Origin: Acidobacteriota bacterium
GTDB taxonomy: Bacteria > Acidobacteriota > Vicinamibacteria > Fen-336
DNA length: 49,269 bases
Assembly (NCBI GenBank): GCA_022340545.1
Contig: JAJDNV010000098.1
Location: forward strand, 1-49,269
Direction of reading: 5' to 3'
The notes beneath the pieces are model-generated. The model was not told where the DNA came from. It saw only the letters and a list, made by a program, of their open reading frames with translations, and searched no databases. A program made the translations under genes and the position numbers. Shown here one piece after another: positions 18,589 to 26,290 of the stretch; the stretch's first letter is position 1; each line of letters starts with the position of its first letter.

Positions 18589-18678
18589 ATGGAGAGCTGG
18601 CTCGGAACCCTGCTGATCCTGATCGGCTGGGTGGCGTTGCAGGTGTGGGTGCTGCCCCGCCTCGGCGTGCCCACCTGA
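18589..18678 (+). CDS. 29-residue single-pass membrane microprotein
   Basis: Reads MESWLGTLLILIGWVALQVW followed by VLPRLGVPT and stop. A purine-rich ribosome-binding site (GGGGGAAAGGA) directly precedes the ATG. One membrane helix fills residues about 5-22, leaving a C-terminal LPRLGVPT tail. It is 59 nt before the DUF302 gene and probably cotranscribed. Similar short proteins ending in a PRLGVPT-type tail are, from memory, encoded in other bacteria, but I cannot confirm that. It is too short for standard gene callers. Confidence 0.6.
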   Translation: MESWLGTLLILIGWVALQVWVLPRLGVPT

Positions 18679-18737
18679 GCCGCGCCGCGACCGCGCCGGT
18701 CGGCGCGCACCGATTCCGAAGGAAAGGAGTGCTAGTA

Positions 18738-19127
18738 GTGGCCTCATTTGGCATCAAGAAGACGCTGGACATCGCCTTCGACGACGCGCTGGCCCGGGTC
18801 CCGGAGGCCCTGAAGGCCGAAGGCTTCGGCGTCCTGACCGAGATCGATGTCCAGCAGACGCTCAAGAAGAAGCTCGACGTCGACTTCCGGCGCTACCGCA
18901 TCCTGGGCGCCTGCAACCCCCCTTTCGCGCACAAGGCGCTCGAGCACTCGCTCGACGTGGGCATGCTGATGCCGTGCAACGTCATCGTCTACGAGGCCGA
19001 CGATGGGCGAACGGTCGTCTCCGCCGTGGACCCGATGCAGACGATGGCCGCCCAGGGCGACCCGGAGATGCGCCCGCTCGCCGACGCCGTCCAGCAGAAG
19101 CTCAAGAAGGTCATCGAAAGCCTCTGA
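18738..19127 (+). CDS. DUF302 family protein
   Basis: 129 residues, a DUF302 domain with the typical segments DDALARVPEALKAEGFGVLT, RRYRILGACNPPFAHKALE and GMLMPCNVIVYE. The family folds as a small alpha/beta unit; it is sometimes linked to metals or redox stress, but its function is unknown. Of two in-frame GTGs (18729 and 18738) I chose the second because AAAGGAG sits 8 nt before it. It follows the 29-residue membrane gene. Confidence 0.88.
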   Translation: MASFGIKKTLDIAFDDALARVPEALKAEGFGVLTEIDVQQTLKKKLDVDFRRYRILGACNPPFAHKALEHSLDVGMLMPCNVIVYEADDGRTVVSAVDPMQTMAAQGDPEMRPLADAVQQKLKKVIESL

Positions 19128-19210
19128 GTCCCGGACGTCGGTGCCCAAGGGCGCACCAGGGGCCCACGGAGCGGGTGGCCGAAAGGAGCCGAGTGACGCG
19201 CGGTCGGGGC

Positions 19211-19290
19211 GCGGCGGGCGGGGCCCCGACGAGGACCCTGCTCCACTTCGAAGCTGTCGGGCCCGCAGACGAATTGGCGGTGCACGCCGC
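19211..19290 (+). repeat. Dispersed intergenic repeat A, copy 2
   Basis: Identical to copy 1 (minus strand near 90-61) over its first 30 bases, then sharing CTCCACTTCGAAGCTG and CGGGCCCGCAG; also similar to copy 3. Contains the palindromes GGGGCCCC, CTTCGAAG and CGGGCCCG. It lies 83 nt after the DUF302 stop, in sense with it. Confidence 0.75.
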
Positions 19291-19311
19291 GCTAGCGTCG
19301 CCTCCGACAGG

Positions 19312-19371
19312 CCGGAAATGCTTGAGATAGGCCATGGGCACCCGCATGTCCCAGGGAGGGACATGCGGGTG
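19312..19371 (+). repeat. Dispersed repeat B, copy 2, with perfect 14-bp hairpin
   Basis: TTGAGATAGGCC (19322-19333) and CCCGCATGTCCC (19341-19352) match copy 1. Here the right half is also the left arm of CACCCGCATGTCCC-AGGGA-GGGACATGCGGGTG (19339-19371), a perfect 14-bp stem with a 5-nt loop that copy 1 lacks. It ends 27 nt before the -35 box of the aro promoter, so it could end upstream transcription or bind a protein. There is no T-tract. Confidence 0.7.
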
Positions 19372-19398
19372 AGTACAGGCCTGACGGCCAGTCGCTTC

Positions 19399-19427
19399 TT
19401 GACACAGCGCATCGCCTCCCCTAAAGT
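19399..19427 (+). promoter_or_regulatory. Sigma70-type promoter of the aro-his-trp supercluster
   Basis: TTGACA (19399-19404), a 17-nt spacer and TAAAGT (19422-19427): a perfect -35 box, optimal spacing and a -10 matching four of six bases. It is the best promoter match noticed in the window. The predicted start near 19434 lies about 15 nt before the leader-peptide ATG and about 230 nt before aroDE. Confidence 0.7.
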
Positions 19428-19449
19428 CGGGGGTCTGGTACGGATCGAC

Positions 19450-19542
19450 ATGACCCTGCGTGACAACTCGGCTGCCCGCACCCGGCGCGGCGGGGTCGTG
19501 CGCCGTTGGCGGACCGTGTTTCACTACCACTGGCACCCGTAG
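19450..19542 (+). CDS. Putative attenuator leader peptide ending F-H-Y-H-W-H-P
   Basis: A 30-codon ORF, MTLRDNSAARTRRGGVVRRW followed by RTVFHYHWHP and stop. Phe24, His25, Tyr26, His27, Trp28 and His29 are consecutive, with Trp20 just before. This is the arrangement of control codons in ribosome-mediated attenuators, and the residues are end products of the downstream pathways: His (hisZGDCBHAF-IE) and the aromatic family (aroDE, trp, aroQ, DAHP synthase). It is placed between a strong promoter and a strong hairpin. The ribosome-binding site is weak. The call rests on composition and position. Confidence 0.65.
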   Translation: MTLRDNSAARTRRGGVVRRWRTVFHYHWHP

Positions 19543-19548
19543 CGGTGG
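19527..19548 (+). promoter_or_regulatory. Hairpin spanning the leader's control codons
   Basis: CCACTG (19527-19532) pairs with CGGTGG (19543-19548), one T-G wobble, closing a 10-nt loop that contains the leader stop codon. A ribosome stalled at the His/Trp codons would open it. This is the expected place for the 1:2 pause hairpin of an attenuator. Further GC-rich pairings downstream (for example GGACCCC at 19547-19553 with GGGGTTCC at 19577-19584) could be alternatives. Confidence 0.4.
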
Positions 19549-19602
19549 ACCCCTCGGGGCCCGCCGCAAGGTGAGCGGGGTTCCTGGGGACGCGGACGCC
19601 GA

Positions 19603-19635
19603 GAAAGCCTCTTCAGGGACCCTGGAGAGGCTTTC
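19603..19635 (+). terminator. Attenuator hairpin upstream of aroDE
   Basis: A 10-bp perfect stem, GAAAGCCTCT (19603-19612) with AGAGGCTTTC (19626-19635), continues through a T-G wobble and four more pairs to a 3-nt loop. The 3' arm ends CTTTC and is followed by GTGCTTTC, a poor U-tract but common in very GC-rich genomes. It lies 26 nt before the aroDE start and downstream of the leader peptide. An RNA device that hides the aroDE ribosome-binding site is a less likely alternative. Confidence 0.55.
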
Positions 19636-19661
19636 GTGCTTTCGGGACGACGAAGGACAAG

Positions 19662-21152
19662 GTGACGGCGATCTGCGTGAGCCTGACCGAGGCGACCACC
19701 GGGGAGACCCTCGCCCGAATGGAGGCGCTCACCTCGGTGGCGGACCTCTTCGAGGTGCGCGCGGACTTCCTCCGTGACCTCGATCTCGGCGCTCTGCTGC
19801 GGTCCCGGGCGAAGCCCCTCCTCTTCACGTGTCGACCCGAGTCCGAAGGAGGGCGCTGGCCCGACGCCGACACCGAGGGCCGAAGGCGACTTCTGCGCCA
19901 GGCGGTCGAGCGGGGCTTCGAATTCGTGGACGTCGAGCTGAGCTCCGGGTTCGACGACCTGATCGCGGCCAAGGCCGGAGACGGCCTCGTCCTGTCTTTC
20001 CACGATCTCGAGGGGATTCCCGATGACCTCGACGGCCTCCACGCGCGGATGGCGGCGACCGGGGCCGACGTGATCAAGATCGTCGGAACCGCCCGCTCGG
20101 TGGCCGATCTCGGACGCCTGACGGCCCTCGCCCGCCGGCAGCCCTCGTCGCCCGGGACGGGGCGGGGCCTGGTCTCCCTGGCGATGGGTCCCCTCGGGAT
20201 CCCCTCGAGGATCCTCGGGGGACGGCACGGGGCGCCCTTCACCTTTGCCTCTCCCCAGGGAGGGAGAGAGGCCGCCCCCGGGCAACTTCCGGCGAGCGTG
20301 CTCGCGGACTCCTACCGGGTCCGGTCGATCGGACCCGCGACCCGCGTGTTCGGCGTTCTCGGGTCCGACGTCCTCCGGAGCCTCTCCCCGGCCATCCACA
20401 ACCGAGCCTTCGCCGAGAGGGGGATCGACGCCGTCTATGTGCCTCTCCAGGCGGAGTCGCTGCCCGCGTTCCTGCAGGCGCTGCCAGACCTGGGGCTCTC
20501 CGGCTTCAGCGTGACGCGCCCCTACAAGACCGAGATCCTCTCCCATCTCCAGTCGGTGACGCCAAACGTGGCCGAGGCGGGATCGGCAAACACGGTGGTC
20601 GAGCAGGACGGTCGACTTCTGGGTCTCAGCACCGACGGGGATGGAGTTCTCCTGCCCCTGCGCCGGCACCTGGACATCGCCGCCCGCCCGGTGACGATCA
20701 TCGGCGGGGGAGGGGCGGCCCGCGCCGCCGCCTACACCCTTGGCCGGGCCGGCGCCCGGGTGACAGTCCGGGCCCGCCGGCCCGAGCAGGCCGCCGAGGT
20801 GGCGGCGTCCACCGGTTGTGCCCACGGACCCCTCGACGCGCTGGCCGACGACTCGTGGGACGTGCTCATCAACGCGACCCCCGTGGGCTCCGGAGCCCAG
20901 CCCGGGGAGACCCCGGTGCCTCCGGAGATGCTCCGCCCCGGCGCCGTGGTCTTTGACATGGTCTACGAGCCCCGACCAACTCCGCTGCTGCAGGCGGCGC
21001 ACGCGGCGGGCTGTCCGACGATCGACGGGGTCGAGATGCTCGTGGCCCAGGCGGTGGGGCAGTTCGAGGCCTGGACGGGTGCAGAGGCCCCGGTCCCCGA
21101 GATGACCGAGGCCGCGCTCGCCGCGATCGAAGAGACGGAGGCGGTCTCGTGA
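19662..21152 (+). CDS. aroDE: Bifunctional 3-dehydroquinate dehydratase / shikimate dehydrogenase
   Basis: 496 residues catalysing steps three and four of the shikimate pathway. The N-terminal type I dehydratase (about 1-215) has the active-site His in LSFHD and the Schiff-base Lys in VIKIVGTA. The C-terminal shikimate dehydrogenase (about 225-496) has SLSPAIHN, FSVTRPYK with the catalytic Lys, STDGDG and the NADP loop GGGGAARAAA. The fusion resembles that of plants and some bacteria. GTG start with AAGGA just upstream. First structural gene of the supercluster; overlaps the next gene by 4 bp. Confidence 0.94.
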   Translation: MTAICVSLTEATTGETLARMEALTSVADLFEVRADFLRDLDLGALLRSRAKPLLFTCRPESEGGRWPDADTEGRRRLLRQAVERGFEFVDVELSSGFDDLIAAKAGDGLVLSFHDLEGIPDDLDGLHARMAATGADVIKIVGTARSVADLGRLTALARRQPSSPGTGRGLVSLAMGPLGIPSRILGGRHGAPFTFASPQGGREAAPGQLPASVLADSYRVRSIGPATRVFGVLGSDVLRSLSPAIHNRAFAERGIDAVYVPLQAESLPAFLQALPDLGLSGFSVTRPYKTEILSHLQSVTPNVAEAGSANTVVEQDGRLLGLSTDGDGVLLPLRRHLDIAARPVTIIGGGGAARAAAYTLGRAGARVTVRARRPEQAAEVAASTGCAHGPLDALADDSWDVLINATPVGSGAQPGETPVPPEMLRPGAVVFDMVYEPRPTPLLQAAHAAGCPTIDGVEMLVAQAVGQFEAWTGAEAPVPEMTEAALAAIEETEAVS

Positions 21153-22162
21153 CCCGCTACTCCCGACAGGAGCGATTCGTCCCGATCGGCCCCGAGGGTC
21201 AGGAGCGCCTCCGCTCTGCGCGGGTCCTCGTCGTGGGCAGCGGGGCGCTGGGGTCCGCCCTCGCGGAGACGATGGTCCGCGCCGGGGTCGGCGGCCTCAC
21301 CGTCGTCGATCGCGACATCGTCGAGGCCTCGAACCTGCAGCGCCAGGCCCTGTTCGACGAAGAGGACGCCGCCCGGGCACGGCCGAAGGCGGTGGCGGCG
21401 GAGGCGCGGCTTCGGCGGCTGAACTCGGACGTCGCGGTGCGCGGGATCGTCGCCGACGTCGATCCCAGCAACGCCGACGGTCTCGTGCGCGAGGCGGATC
21501 TCGTTCTCGACGGCACGGACAACTTCGAGACGCGCTACCTCGTGAACGACGTCTGCCTGCAGGCGCGTGTGCCCTGGATCTACGGGGCCTGCGTGGCCGC
21601 GCACGGCACCGCCCTTCTCATCCGCCCCGGCCGGACACCCTGCCTCCGCTGTGTGATCGGCGAGCGCCCCGCGCCGGGATCGGCTGAAACCTGCGACACC
21701 GTCGGCGTCGTCGGCCCGATCGTGCAGGTCGTGGCCGGCGTGCAGGCGGCGGAGGCCTTGAAGCTCTTGGTGGCCGACGAGGAGGCCCTCCTCCCCGGCC
21801 TCGCCGCCGTGGACCTGTGGCAGGGGACCTTCGAGGTGATGGATCTGCGGGGCCGTGAGCCATGGTGCCCCTCCTGCGTTGAGCAGCGCTTCGACTACGC
21901 CTCCTCGACTGCACGGACCTCGTCGGTGCTCTGTGGACGGGACGCGGTCCAGCTCAGGGGAGAGGCAGAGACCGTGGTGGATCTCCAGACGCTGGCCGCC
22001 CGGCTCCGGCCGGCGGGCGAGGTGATGTCCAACGATCACCTCGTACGGTTCCGTGCCCCGGATGCCGAGCTGGTGGTCTTCGCCGACGGTCGGGCCATCG
22101 TGAAGGGCGTGGCGGACGTCGCGCGCGCGCGGGCGGTCTACGCGCGGTACGTAGGAGCCTGA
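21149..22162 (+). CDS. MoeB/ThiF-family E1-like adenylyltransferase
   Basis: 337 residues. The E1-like domain has GSGALGS near the N-terminus, DRDIVEASNLQRQ, and GTDNFETRYLVND; a zinc site is suggested by CLRC and CPSC. Such enzymes adenylate the C-terminal glycine of a ubiquitin-like sulfur carrier (ThiS or MoaD). The last ~90 residues are a divergent extension, not a clear rhodanese. No sulfur-carrier or thiamine/molybdopterin gene is nearby, so the substrate is open. It sits inside the aro-his operon with 4-bp coupling to aroDE. Confidence 0.85.
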   Translation: MTRYSRQERFVPIGPEGQERLRSARVLVVGSGALGSALAETMVRAGVGGLTVVDRDIVEASNLQRQALFDEEDAARARPKAVAAEARLRRLNSDVAVRGIVADVDPSNADGLVREADLVLDGTDNFETRYLVNDVCLQARVPWIYGACVAAHGTALLIRPGRTPCLRCVIGERPAPGSAETCDTVGVVGPIVQVVAGVQAAEALKLLVADEEALLPGLAAVDLWQGTFEVMDLRGREPWCPSCVEQRFDYASSTARTSSVLCGRDAVQLRGEAETVVDLQTLAARLRPAGEVMSNDHLVRFRAPDAELVVFADGRAIVKGVADVARARAVYARYVGA

Positions 22163-22165
22163 GAG

Positions 22166-23281
22166 ATGGATGGAGCGCACCGCCTGGCCCAGATTCCCCC
22201 GGGGGTGCAGTGCTTCGTCGGCGACGAGGCCCGGCGGCGCCGTCGGATCGAGGGGGTCGTGGTCTCGGTCTTCGAGGGCTGGGACTATGAAGAGATCATC
22301 CCGCCGCTGTTCGACTACGCCGACGTCTTCACCGGGGACGCCCTCTCCTCGAAGACCTACTCCTTCGTGGGTCGGGACGGGTCGGTCCTCGCCCTGCGGC
22401 CCGACTTCACCAGCCTGCTCGCGAAGATCGCCGCGGGGAGACTCCGCGAGCGGCCCGCGCCGATTCGCCTCTATTACTCCGGCGAGGTGGTCCGCTATGA
22501 GCCGCCCAAGGCGGGCCGGCAGAGTGAGCTCTTCCAGATGGGGCTCGAGCACCTCGGCGGGGACCCGCGCGCCGCGGACGCCGAGGTCCTCACCATCGCC
22601 GCCGAGTGCCTCGAGCGCCTCGGCGTGCGAGGCTTCGTCCTGACCCTCGGCCACGTCGGGGTGTTCACCGGGCTTCTCGCCGGGTCGGGGATCGACGAGG
22701 CCCGTCTCGAGCAGCTGCGCGAGCGCGTGGAGGTGAAGGACGAGGCCGGCATCCGGCGGGCCCTCGCCGCGGTGGACATTCCGCCTGAAGCCCGCCGCGC
22801 CCTCGAACGCCTGGCCACGCTGGCCGGGGGGCCCGAGGTCCTCGACGATGCGGCCGAGACCCTGGCCTGCTGTCCCGCCGCCGCAGAGGCGGTGGGCGAG
22901 CTGCGCACAGTGTCCACGGCCCTCGTTCGGGCCGGCCTGGGCGCGCACGTGGCCGTGGATCTCGGCGAGGTGCGCGGGCTCGACTACTACACCGGCCTCG
23001 TGTTCCGCGTGTTCGCGCCGGGGCTGGGCTTCGAGGTCGGGGGCGGCGGCCGCTACGATACCCTCCTCGGTCGCTTCGGCCGTCCACTTCCCGCGGTCGG
23101 TTTCATGCTGGGCCTCGATCGCGTGGCGCTTCTGCTCGCGCGGCAGAACGAGGAACGCGATCCTGCCCCGGCGACGGCGGAGATGGTCACGGGTCGGAAT
23201 CTCGGTGAGGCCCTCGCCGAGGCCCGCGCGAAGCGGGCCGCCGGGGCCCGGGTGCGTTTCGGAAACGGGGAGGAGCGATGA
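22166..23281 (+). CDS. hisZ: ATP phosphoribosyltransferase regulatory subunit
   Basis: 371 residues, a HisRS-like paralogue without tRNA-charging function. Class II synthetase-like motifs are seen: LRPDFTSLLAKIAA, RLYYSGEVVRYEPPKAGRQSELFQMGLEHLG, and GGGGRYDTLLGRFG. It forms a hetero-octamer with short-form HisG and is needed for its activity and His feedback. The short hisG next door confirms the assignment. Overlaps hisG by 4 bp. Confidence 0.93.
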   Translation: MDGAHRLAQIPPGVQCFVGDEARRRRRIEGVVVSVFEGWDYEEIIPPLFDYADVFTGDALSSKTYSFVGRDGSVLALRPDFTSLLAKIAAGRLRERPAPIRLYYSGEVVRYEPPKAGRQSELFQMGLEHLGGDPRAADAEVLTIAAECLERLGVRGFVLTLGHVGVFTGLLAGSGIDEARLEQLRERVEVKDEAGIRRALAAVDIPPEARRALERLATLAGGPEVLDDAAETLACCPAAAEAVGELRTVSTALVRAGLGAHVAVDLGEVRGLDYYTGLVFRVFAPGLGFEVGGGGRYDTLLGRFGRPLPAVGFMLGLDRVALLLARQNEERDPAPATAEMVTGRNLGEALAEARAKRAAGARVRFGNGEER

Positions 23282-23892
23282 GCCTCACCGTCGCCCTGTC
23301 GAAGGGGAAGCTGCTCGCCGGCACGCAGGAGCTGTTCGGCCGGGCCGGGTTGCCCTTCCCCGATGGCGAGAGCCGCCGTCTCGTGGTGTCCCTCGGCGAG
23401 CTGCGCTTCCTCTTCGTCAAGGACATGGACGTGCCCACCTATGTCGAGTACGGGGTCGCCGACTGCGGGATCGCCGGGCGGGACGTCCTCCTCGAGGCGG
23501 AGAGCGATGTCTTCGAGCCGCTCGACCTCGGCTTCGGGCGCTGCCGCCTGGTTGTCGCCCGCCCGGCCGGGGCCCATTTTGCCCCGGACGGTTCCTCGAC
23601 CGTGCGCGTCGCCACGAAGTACCCGAAGGTTGCGGCCGGGCACTTCCTCGGGCGCGGTCTCTCGGTGGAGGTCGTGCGCCTCGCCGGCTCGGTCGAGATC
23701 GCCCCGGGGCTGGGGCTCGCCGACTGCATCGTCGACGTCGTCGAGACCGGCCGCACGCTGAGGGAGAACGACCTCGAAGAGGTGGAGGACGTGGCCGAGT
23801 CCTCCGCCCGGCTGGTGGTCAACCGAGCGAGCTTTCACGCGCAGCGGACCGAGCTGAGCAGCCTGGTGGAAGCCCTGCGGAGGGCGGTGTGA
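23278..23892 (+). CDS. hisG: ATP phosphoribosyltransferase, short form
   Basis: 204 residues; first step of histidine synthesis (ATP + PRPP to phosphoribosyl-ATP). It starts with the typical LTVALSKGKL and contains VADCGIAGRDVL and ATKYPK. The PRPP-loop stretch is LADCIVDVVETGRTLREN. The length and missing C-terminal regulatory domain define the HisZ-dependent short form. Confidence 0.95.
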   Translation: MSLTVALSKGKLLAGTQELFGRAGLPFPDGESRRLVVSLGELRFLFVKDMDVPTYVEYGVADCGIAGRDVLLEAESDVFEPLDLGFGRCRLVVARPAGAHFAPDGSSTVRVATKYPKVAAGHFLGRGLSVEVVRLAGSVEIAPGLGLADCIVDVVETGRTLRENDLEEVEDVAESSARLVVNRASFHAQRTELSSLVEALRRAV

Positions 23893-25184
23893 TGAAACGG
23901 ATCGCCTACGGAGGCCGTGACTGGGACCGCTGGCTCGCGCGCCTGCCCCGCTCCTCCGCGCCCCGCTCGCCGGTCCTCCGGGCCACGGTAAGTATCCTTC
24001 GCGCCGTGCGGACGGAGGGCGATCGGGCCCTCGTCCGGCTCACCGCGCGTCTCGACGGCGTGCGGCTTACCCCGGCCCGCCTGCGGGTGAAGCCTCGCGA
24101 GATCCACGCCCTCGCCGCGCGGGCCGATCGACCGCTCGTCGAGGCACTCCGACACATGGCCCGCCGGATCGAGGCCTTCCACCGCCAACAGCTCCAGGCC
24201 GGGTTCCGCACCGAGCTGCCCGATGGCTCCGTCCTCGAGGAGGTCGTCCAGCCGCTGGCCTCGGCCGGGCTGTACGTGCCGGGCGGCGCGGGGGCCTATC
24301 CCTCCTCGGTGCTGATGAGCGCGATCCCGGCTCGCGTGGCCGGCGTCGGCCGGATCGTCGTGGCCACGCCCCCCCGGACCCTGGAAGCGAACCCGGCGGT
24401 GGCGGCTGCGCTCGAGATTGCCGGTGTCGTGGACGACGTCTTCCGGGTCGGTGGCGCCCAGGCGGTAGCTGCGCTCGCCTACGGCACGGGCTCGGTTCCC
24501 GCAGTGGACCGGATCGTGGGCCCCGGGAACGCCTACGTGACCGCGGCCAAGCGCCTCGTGCGGGGACGGGTCGAGATCGATTCCGAAGCGGGTCCGAGCG
24601 AGGTTGCCATCCTCGCCGACGACAGCGCGGACGCGGGGTGGGTGGCCGCCGACCTTCTGGCCCAGGCCGAGCACGGCAGCGGTGACGAGGTGGCGGTCCT
24701 CGTGACGTGGTCGCTGGATCTGGCCGAAGAGGTGGAGCGGCTCGTGGCCGAAGGGGTGCGCACCGTGGCGAACGCGTCCGCCGCCCGCCGGGCCCTCGCG
24801 CGTCACGGCGCGGTGATCCTCGTCAAGGGCGTCGAGGACGGGGTCGCCGCGGTCAACGCCCTCGCACCCGAGCACGTCGAGGTGGTCACCCGTCGAGCGG
24901 AGCGCATCGCACGGAGGATCGTCGGCAGCGCGGTCTTCGTGGGGCCGTTCTCCCCGGTGGCGGTGGGCGACTACGGGGTCGGACCCAACCACGTCCTGCC
25001 CACCGGAGGCGCCGCCCGTTTTGCCTCGCCCCTCTCGGTGCGCGACTTCCAGCGTCGGCAGAGCGTCGTGCGCATGACCGAGGCCGGCCTTGCCCGCGTG
25101 ACCGAGGACATCGTGCGCGTGGCCGTCGCCGAGGGATTCCGCGGTCACGCGCAGAGTGTGCTGACACGCTTCGAGGGGGAGTGA
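23892..25184 (+). CDS. hisD: Histidinol dehydrogenase
   Basis: 430 residues; oxidises L-histidinol to histidine in two NAD+ steps, the last of the pathway. Recognised by GLYVPGGAGAYPSSVLMSAI, IVGPGNAYVTAAKR, DSEAGPSEVAILAD, the zinc/active-site segment QAEHGSGDEV (normally QAEHD) and APEHVEV, and NHVLPTGGAARF. The start ATG shares one base with the hisG TGA. The G in QAEHG instead of D is a mild variation. Confidence 0.95.
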   Translation: MKRIAYGGRDWDRWLARLPRSSAPRSPVLRATVSILRAVRTEGDRALVRLTARLDGVRLTPARLRVKPREIHALAARADRPLVEALRHMARRIEAFHRQQLQAGFRTELPDGSVLEEVVQPLASAGLYVPGGAGAYPSSVLMSAIPARVAGVGRIVVATPPRTLEANPAVAAALEIAGVVDDVFRVGGAQAVAALAYGTGSVPAVDRIVGPGNAYVTAAKRLVRGRVEIDSEAGPSEVAILADDSADAGWVAADLLAQAEHGSGDEVAVLVTWSLDLAEEVERLVAEGVRTVANASAARRALARHGAVILVKGVEDGVAAVNALAPEHVEVVTRRAERIARRIVGSAVFVGPFSPVAVGDYGVGPNHVLPTGGAARFASPLSVRDFQRRQSVVRMTEAGLARVTEDIVRVAVAEGFRGHAQSVLTRFEGE

Positions 25185-26290
25185 TGGACCCCCTCCGCCA
25201 CGTCAAGCCCGAAGTCCGACGGCTCCGTGCTTACACCCTGGCCGCCCGCGAGGCGCCGATCAGGATCAACCAGAACGAGAACCCGTGGGACCTGCCCGAG
25301 GCGGTCAAGCGCCGCGTTCTCGACAAGGCGCTGGTGCGGCCCTGGGCCCGCTATCCCGACTTCGACCCGCGCGAGCTCACGGAGGCCCTCGCCCGATTCT
25401 CCGGCTGGAGCGCGGAGGGGACCCTCGCCGGCAACGGCTCCAACGAGCTCATCGAGGCGCTGCTGATGGTGACCGTGGGTCCCGGCACCCGGGTCGTGAT
25501 CCCCGAGCCCACCTTCACGCTCTACGCCCTGCTCACGGAGATCCTGGGGGGAGAGGCGTTGAGGGTCCCGCTCACCAAGGAGCTGCGCTACGACACCCGA
25601 GCCCTCGTCGAGGCCCGTCGCCAGAGCGACGCGGCGGTGACCATCGTCTGCTCGCCCAACAACCCGACCGGCACTGTGCTGTCGCGGCACGACCTCGAGC
25701 GGCTCTGCAGGGCCGGCGACGGGATCGTCGTTCTCGACGAGGCCTACCACGAGTTCGGGGGGGAGACCGCGGTCCCGCTTCTCGACAAGCACCCGAACCT
25801 CGTGGTGCTTCGGACCTTCTCCAAGGCCCGGGCCCTCGCCGGCCTTCGGGTCGGATACCTGCTGGCCGCCCCCGATCTCGTTCGCGAGGTCAACAAGGCG
25901 CGCCTCCCCTACAACCTCAACTTCTTCACCCAGACCGCGGCGTTCGCCGTGCTCGAGGAGATCGAAGCCCTGGACGAGATGGTGCGACGGATCGTCGAGG
26001 AGCGCGAGCGCCTGCTCGCCAGGCTGGGGGACATGCCCGGGGTCCGGGCCTGGCCGTCGAAGGCGAACTTCATCCTTCTCGAGCTGCTCGAGGCGTCGCC
26101 CCGGGCGGTGTTCGAATCGCTCTACCGCAGGGGCGTGCTCGTGCGGGACGTGAGCGCGTATCCGATGCTCTCCCGCTGCATCCGGGTGAGCGTGGGGACC
26201 CCCGAGGAGAACGAGGCCTTCCTGCACGCCCTGGGGACGGCACTCGGGGAGGCGGGCCTGGACCTCGGTGCGGACACGGGGAGGGCGTGA
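25184..26290 (+). CDS. hisC: Histidinol-phosphate aminotransferase
   Basis: 368 residues, PLP-dependent fold type I. Key elements: INQNENPW near the N-terminus, CSPNNPTGTV, LDEAYHEF with the PLP Asp, and TFSKARALAGLRVGY with the Schiff-base Lys. HisC enzymes can also act on aromatic keto acids, which is relevant in a combined his-trp-aro operon, but no dedicated aromatic aminotransferase can be inferred. One-base overlaps with both hisD and hisB. Confidence 0.95.
   Translation: MDPLRHVKPEVRRLRAYTLAAREAPIRINQNENPWDLPEAVKRRVLDKALVRPWARYPDFDPRELTEALARFSGWSAEGTLAGNGSNELIEALLMVTVGPGTRVVIPEPTFTLYALLTEILGGEALRVPLTKELRYDTRALVEARRQSDAAVTIVCSPNNPTGTVLSRHDLERLCRAGDGIVVLDEAYHEFGGETAVPLLDKHPNLVVLRTFSKARALAGLRVGYLLAAPDLVREVNKARLPYNLNFFTQTAAFAVLEEIEALDEMVRRIVEERERLLARLGDMPGVRAWPSKANFILLELLEASPRAVFESLYRRGVLVRDVSAYPMLSRCIRVSVGTPEENEAFLHALGTALGEAGLDLGADTGRA

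Larger units (their letters stand above)
19128..19449 (+). other. Gene-free 322-bp region between DUF302 and the aro leader
   Basis: Holds, in order: a GGTGC/GCACC hairpin (19140-19157) that may end DUF302 transcription, repeat A copy 2 (19211-19290), repeat B copy 2 with a perfect 14-bp hairpin (19312-19371), and the aro promoter (19399-19427). No coding frame is supported. Confidence 0.7.

Noticed and set aside
17543-18865. Longer adenylate kinase with a ~210-residue N-terminal extension
   Set aside because: The extension is unconserved and overlaps divergent genes; GGAGGGG before the GTG at 18229 and normal family length fix the start.
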